Origin: Actinomycetota bacterium
GTDB lineage: Bacteria; Actinomycetota; Thermoleophilia; Gaiellales; Gaiellaceae
Length of the DNA stretch: 33,801 bases
Reading direction: 5' to 3'
Assembly (NCBI GenBank): GCA_003152275.1
Contig: PLZU01000020.1
Span: 57,913-91,713 of the forward strand
A program made the position numbers and the translations under genes. The notes below the pieces were generated by a model, which was given only the letters and a program-made list of their open reading frames with translations, was not told the origin of the DNA and ran no database searches. Positions 31,432 through 33,801 of the stretch are shown here, one piece after another. Positions within the stretch are counted from its first letter, which is position 1, and each line of letters begins with the position of its first letter.

Positions 31432-32586
31432 ATGGGACGCAAGGCCAGTTCGGACCCAACCGGCCGGCGTTGCAGCGTCATCGGTGGCGGGGTAGTCGGG
31501 CTCTCCGTTGCTCTCCACTTACTCGAATCCGGAGTTGACGCAACCGTCTTCGAGCGGGCCGGAGTCGGCGCTGGAGCGTCTGGCGTGCAGCCGGGAGGGG
31601 TTCGCCAGCAGTGGGGAACACGCGCCAACTGCCTGATGGCACGTGAATCGTCCGCCTTCTATAGCGATTTCCCGAGCCGGTACGAGACGGTCGCTCGCGC
31701 ACGGCTCGAGCGCTGTGGCTATGTCTTCCTCGCGACCGAGGATCGCTCGTTAACGCAGTTCCAGAAGAACCTGGTCGTGCAGCACGAAGCAGGAGTCCCG
31801 TCGCAACTGCTGGAGCCCGACGAGGCCGCAGCGTTGATCCCATCGCTCAACACCGACCTGGTCGTCGGAGCCGCGTACTGCGCCGAAGACGGGTACTTCG
31901 ACCGGCCGCAGGCGGTCGTTGAGGCCTTCGCCGAGATCGTCGCGCGCCAGGGAGGCCGGATCGAGATAACAGGCGTCCGCCGCATCAGCCGCAACGGAAG
32001 CAGCTGGACACTCAACCTCGAAGACGGCACCTCATACAACACAGACGCCGTCGTCGTCGCCGCCGGCAGCGACTCGGTTTCACTCCTCTCGCCACTGGGG
32101 CACGACCTACCCATCGTTCAGGAAGCGCGCTACCTGTTCTACAGCGAGCACATCCAGGAGCGCCTAATCGAGCCGCTCGCGATCGCCGTCGATCTCGGGT
32201 TTGCAGCAAAACACCTCGCCGACGGGCGAGTGCTCGCCAGCGACCTTCACGCGGCTGGTGAACCGGACATCGACCAGGGTCATTGGCGTCGACGAATCCG
32301 CGATGTAGTGGTCGACCTGCTCCCGGTCCTCGAGTACGTACCGTTGCCGATCATCGCCCCGGGCTACTACGACATGACACCTGACGGCAGGCCGATCGTC
32401 GACATGCTGGACGACGGTCTCTGGGTCGCAGCCGGGTTCAGTGGCCACGGCTTCATGGTCGCCCCAGTCGTCGGCGCAATGATCGCAAAAGCGTTCCGAG
32501 GCGAGGAGTGTCCGCCGTGGACCGAATCCGTTAGCGCCTCCCGGTTTGCGGCGCCCATCAGCGAAACCGAGGCGCAAGTCATTTGA
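31432..32586 (+). CDS. FAD-dependent amino acid oxidase/dehydrogenase (DAO family)
   Basis: This 384-aa flavoprotein of the glycine/sarcosine/D-amino acid oxidase family has a Rossmann motif VIGGGVVGL near residues 16-24. The conserved ASGVQPGGVRQQW follows, and VVVAAG occurs in the second half. A C-terminal region (MTPDGRPIVD, WVAAGFSGHGFMVAP) contacts the flavin. Family members oxidise the C-N bond of amino acids or N-methyl amino acids to an imine. The ATG at 31432 was chosen because it lies 10 nt after a TATACT box; longer in-frame starts (31401, 31410) would overlap that promoter. It is divergent from the uptake/hydrolase operon across a shared operator and probably oxidises the released amine. 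The RidA-like gene converges 10 bp beyond its stop. Confidence 0.93.
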   Translation: MGRKASSDPTGRRCSVIGGGVVGLSVALHLLESGVDATVFERAGVGAGASGVQPGGVRQQWGTRANCLMARESSAFYSDFPSRYETVARARLERCGYVFLATEDRSLTQFQKNLVVQHEAGVPSQLLEPDEAAALIPSLNTDLVVGAAYCAEDGYFDRPQAVVEAFAEIVARQGGRIEITGVRRISRNGSSWTLNLEDGTSYNTDAVVVAAGSDSVSLLSPLGHDLPIVQEARYLFYSEHIQERLIEPLAIAVDLGFAAKHLADGRVLASDLHAAGEPDIDQGHWRRRIRDVVVDLLPVLEYVPLPIIAPGYYDMTPDGRPIVDMLDDGLWVAAGFSGHGFMVAPVVGAMIAKAFRGEECPPWTESVSASRFAAPISETEAQVI

Positions 32587-32596
32587 TGCCGTGGCG

Positions 32597-32980
32597 TCAG
32601 TCGGGAGCAAGCGCATCGAGCTCGACCTCAACAAGCGCGCCCGGCGGAATCAAGCCACCGACGTAATACGTCGTGTTCGCAGGTGGCACATCCGCAAACG
32701 TCTCCTTATGCGCACGTACAACCTCACGCCAGTCACACTCGGGAGCAAGAAGGAGCCGAGTCCGCACAACGTCAGGGACGTCTGCACCGAGCTCACGGAC
32801 GGCAGCGATCGCCCGATCGAGCACCAGCCGCGTCTGCGCGTACGCGTCACCCGCATGCTGAATAACCCCACGCTCGAGCGCTGCCGTGGCGCTAACGGCA
32901 ATCACGCGCCCGTTCCGAACAGCGCGCGAGTAGCCAGCCTCCCCGCCGAATCCTCCAACATCAGGTAGGCGCTCGACCAT
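32597..32980 (-). CDS. RidA/YjgF/YER057c/UK114-family protein
   Basis: A 127-aa Rid-fold protein with the conserved segments GDAYAQTRLVLDRAIAAVRELG (about residues 44-65), VVRTRLLL and the C-terminal LIPPGALVEVELDAL. RidA hydrolyses reactive enamines/imines, which fits a flavin amine oxidase encoded next door. However, the arginine that binds the substrate carboxylate in E. coli RidA (Arg105, in PARS) aligns here with Asn in PANTTYY. This places it with Rid subgroups whose deaminase activity is unproven. A TAAGAT box lies 6 nt before the ATG, so the mRNA is probably leaderless. The gene is convergent with the oxidoreductase (10-bp gap). Confidence 0.92.
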   Translation of the reverse strand: MVERLPDVGGFGGEAGYSRAVRNGRVIAVSATAALERGVIQHAGDAYAQTRLVLDRAIAAVRELGADVPDVVRTRLLLAPECDWREVVRAHKETFADVPPANTTYYVGGLIPPGALVEVELDALAPD

Positions 32981-32986
32981 GCCGCC

Positions 32987-32992
32987 ATCTTA
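32987..32992 (-). promoter_or_regulatory. -10 box for leaderless RidA-like transcript
   Basis: TAAGAT on the minus strand lies exactly 6 nt before the ATG at 32980, the same geometry as the nitrilase promoter at 5264. It overlaps the first base of the divergent ATG at 32992. Confidence 0.5.
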
Positions 32993-33462
32993 TGAGAGCC
33001 GAAGTGACCCTTTCAGCGCCGCCTGCGAGCCAAAAGCCAACGGATGCATTGGCGCAGATCCTAGTCGTCGACCGTCTGCCGAACTACCTTGGGAGATACG
33101 GCCCTTACCACCCGGTGATCGACGAGGCGCGCGACAACAAGCACCTTAGGAACTTCCGGGAGTGGGTCGTCGGCGTAGCTCCGGAGACCGACGTGCGGGA
33201 AGTCGACGAGATGAAGGCCGAGGTACAGGCTGGGATCCAGAAGAGCCAGGACCGCCTGTTTCTCAAGTATCTGGATCCGAAGACCTACTACGTGAGCATT
33301 GGTAAGACAGTGATCGGCGGACTTGTAGATCTTGCAGCCTCGCCAGCGTCGATGCTCACGTCAATCGTGGGTGACTTACGGCAGAAGCGCGAGTCAAGCC
33401 AACTGCGGTGGCAAGGCTTTCTTGTCGCGTTTGGGGCGGCTGCGCGCAAGGACACGAATTAG
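32992..33462 (+). CDS. Hypothetical protein
   Basis: An open frame of 156 codons runs from ATG 32992 to TAG. The product is polar with a central charged helical part (REVDEMKAEVQAGIQKSQ) and one moderately hydrophobic segment near residues 105-122 (SIGKTVIGGLVDLAASP). No family was recognised. There is no Shine-Dalgarno sequence, and the ATG overlaps the RidA promoter, so the true start may differ (for example ATG at 33211). Its stop is followed 6 bp later by the third 28-bp palindrome. The composition looks protein-like but somewhat unlike its neighbours; it may be accessory DNA. Confidence 0.58.
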   Translation: MRAEVTLSAPPASQKPTDALAQILVVDRLPNYLGRYGPYHPVIDEARDNKHLRNFREWVVGVAPETDVREVDEMKAEVQAGIQKSQDRLFLKYLDPKTYYVSIGKTVIGGLVDLAASPASMLTSIVGDLRQKRESSQLRWQGFLVAFGAAARKDTN

Positions 33463-33468
33463 GGCCTC

Positions 33469-33496
33469 GATCACGCTCTCCCACAGAAATGTGATC
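33469..33496 (+). repeat. 28-bp palindromic repeat, copy 3
   Basis: It has the same 28-bp layout as copies 1 and 2: GATCACG, a variable 8-mer, CAGAAA, then TGTGATC (one change from CGTGATC). It lies 6 bp after the hypothetical gene ending at 33462, more than 10 kb from the other copies. Confidence 0.7.
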
Positions 33497-33735
33497 CTGC
33501 TCTCATCCGACCTCCGGGTTGCGAGCCGCCTGTAGCCGGATCAAAGCGTTTAGCCGCCACTGATCGTTTACCAGCTTGTGGAAGTGGGTTCGGCATCCAA
33601 GCCGCGATCCTGCTGAGAGTCGTTGTAGCCATTGCGTTTCGATCGACGCTGGGATGTTCGTTGGCGCGCCTTTCGCTCCAACTGGGTCGAAGCCCCGATT
33701 ACCAGAGTCTCCGCCGCTCCACTCATCTTCTAAAA

Positions 33736-33801
33736 CTAGCGAGTGTCAGTTCCAGACTCGAAGCGGACGGTGACGGTGCCGCGCCCGAGCGTCACCTTGT
33801 C
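33736..33801 (-). CDS. 3' end of an unidentified gene (runs off right edge)
   Basis: The minus strand is open from the window edge to a TAG at 33736, giving the last 21 residues (KVTLGRGTVTVRFESGTDTR at the end). The alternating hydrophobic/charged pattern looks like a terminal beta strand. The fragment is too short to identify a family. The 239 bp between it and repeat copy 3 show no gene. Confidence 0.4.
   Translation of the reverse strand, partial: DKVTLGRGTVTVRFESGTDTR

Noticed and set aside
31311-31628. N-terminal extension of the solute-binding protein
   Set aside because: It crosses the divergent promoter and the oxidase coding sequence and would place the signal sequence internally.

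Overview
The window is high-GC bacterial DNA with dense, often overlapping genes, frequent GTG/TTG starts and several starts that sit 6-8 nt downstream of a TANNNT -10 box (leaderless style). Together with the secreted Ig-like repeat protein, an HTH-nucleotidyltransferase/HEPN pair and the general gene content, this suggests a soil-type actinobacterium, most likely class Thermoleophilia (Solirubrobacterales/Gaiellales). That placement is inference; no rRNA or tRNA gene lies in the window to confirm it.

Left part (1-12226): on the minus strand, the 5' end of a TypA/BipA-type GTPase runs off the left edge, followed to the right by a secreted protein, DNA polymerase III alpha (dnaE) and a short-chain dehydrogenase. 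Only 18 bp separates the SDR start from a divergent plus-strand operon: nitrilase-family amidohydrolase, APC permease, metallophosphoesterase, nucleotidyltransferase-fold protein and a histone-deacetylase-like amidohydrolase. The gene content fits import and deacylation of acylated amines or polyamines. Two genes of this operon have no ATG/GTG/TTG start and appear to begin with CTG inside a CTGA overlap. The operon converges, with overlapping stop codons, on an N-methyltransferase.

Middle part (11906-22527): small secreted and cytosolic hypothetical proteins separated by two strong hairpin terminators, the Ig-repeat protein, a HEPN/MNT toxin-antitoxin-type pair (HepT/MntA-like) whose HTH-bearing N-terminus has lost an ordinary start codon, a gene of unknown function broken by a frameshift, an aldo/keto reductase, a secreted type-B carboxylesterase, a luciferase-like monooxygenase, a 5'-truncated methyltransferase remnant, a 40-aa membrane peptide gene and a flippase-like membrane protein. 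A region of about 750 bp without genes (22528-23273) is packed with palindromes. These include a 79-bp block of three consecutive hairpins and two dispersed repeat families that recur elsewhere in the window.

Right part (23274-32980): the most interesting unit is an eight-gene minus-strand operon. In transcription order it encodes a family-5 solute-binding protein, two Dpp/Opp permeases, an AstE/AspA-like deacylase, a small protein of unknown function, a YtcJ-like amidohydrolase, a second AstE/AspA-like deacylase and an XRE-cupin regulator. It is divergent from an FAD-dependent amino-acid-oxidase-like gene across a palindromic operator, and a RidA-like gene lies just beyond. Together these read as a regulated scavenging pathway for an N-acylated amino compound: uptake, sequential hydrolysis, oxidation of the freed amine, and imine handling. 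No ATPase gene for the transporter is present. The window ends with one hypothetical gene, a third copy of the 28-bp palindrome and the 3' tip of an unidentified gene.
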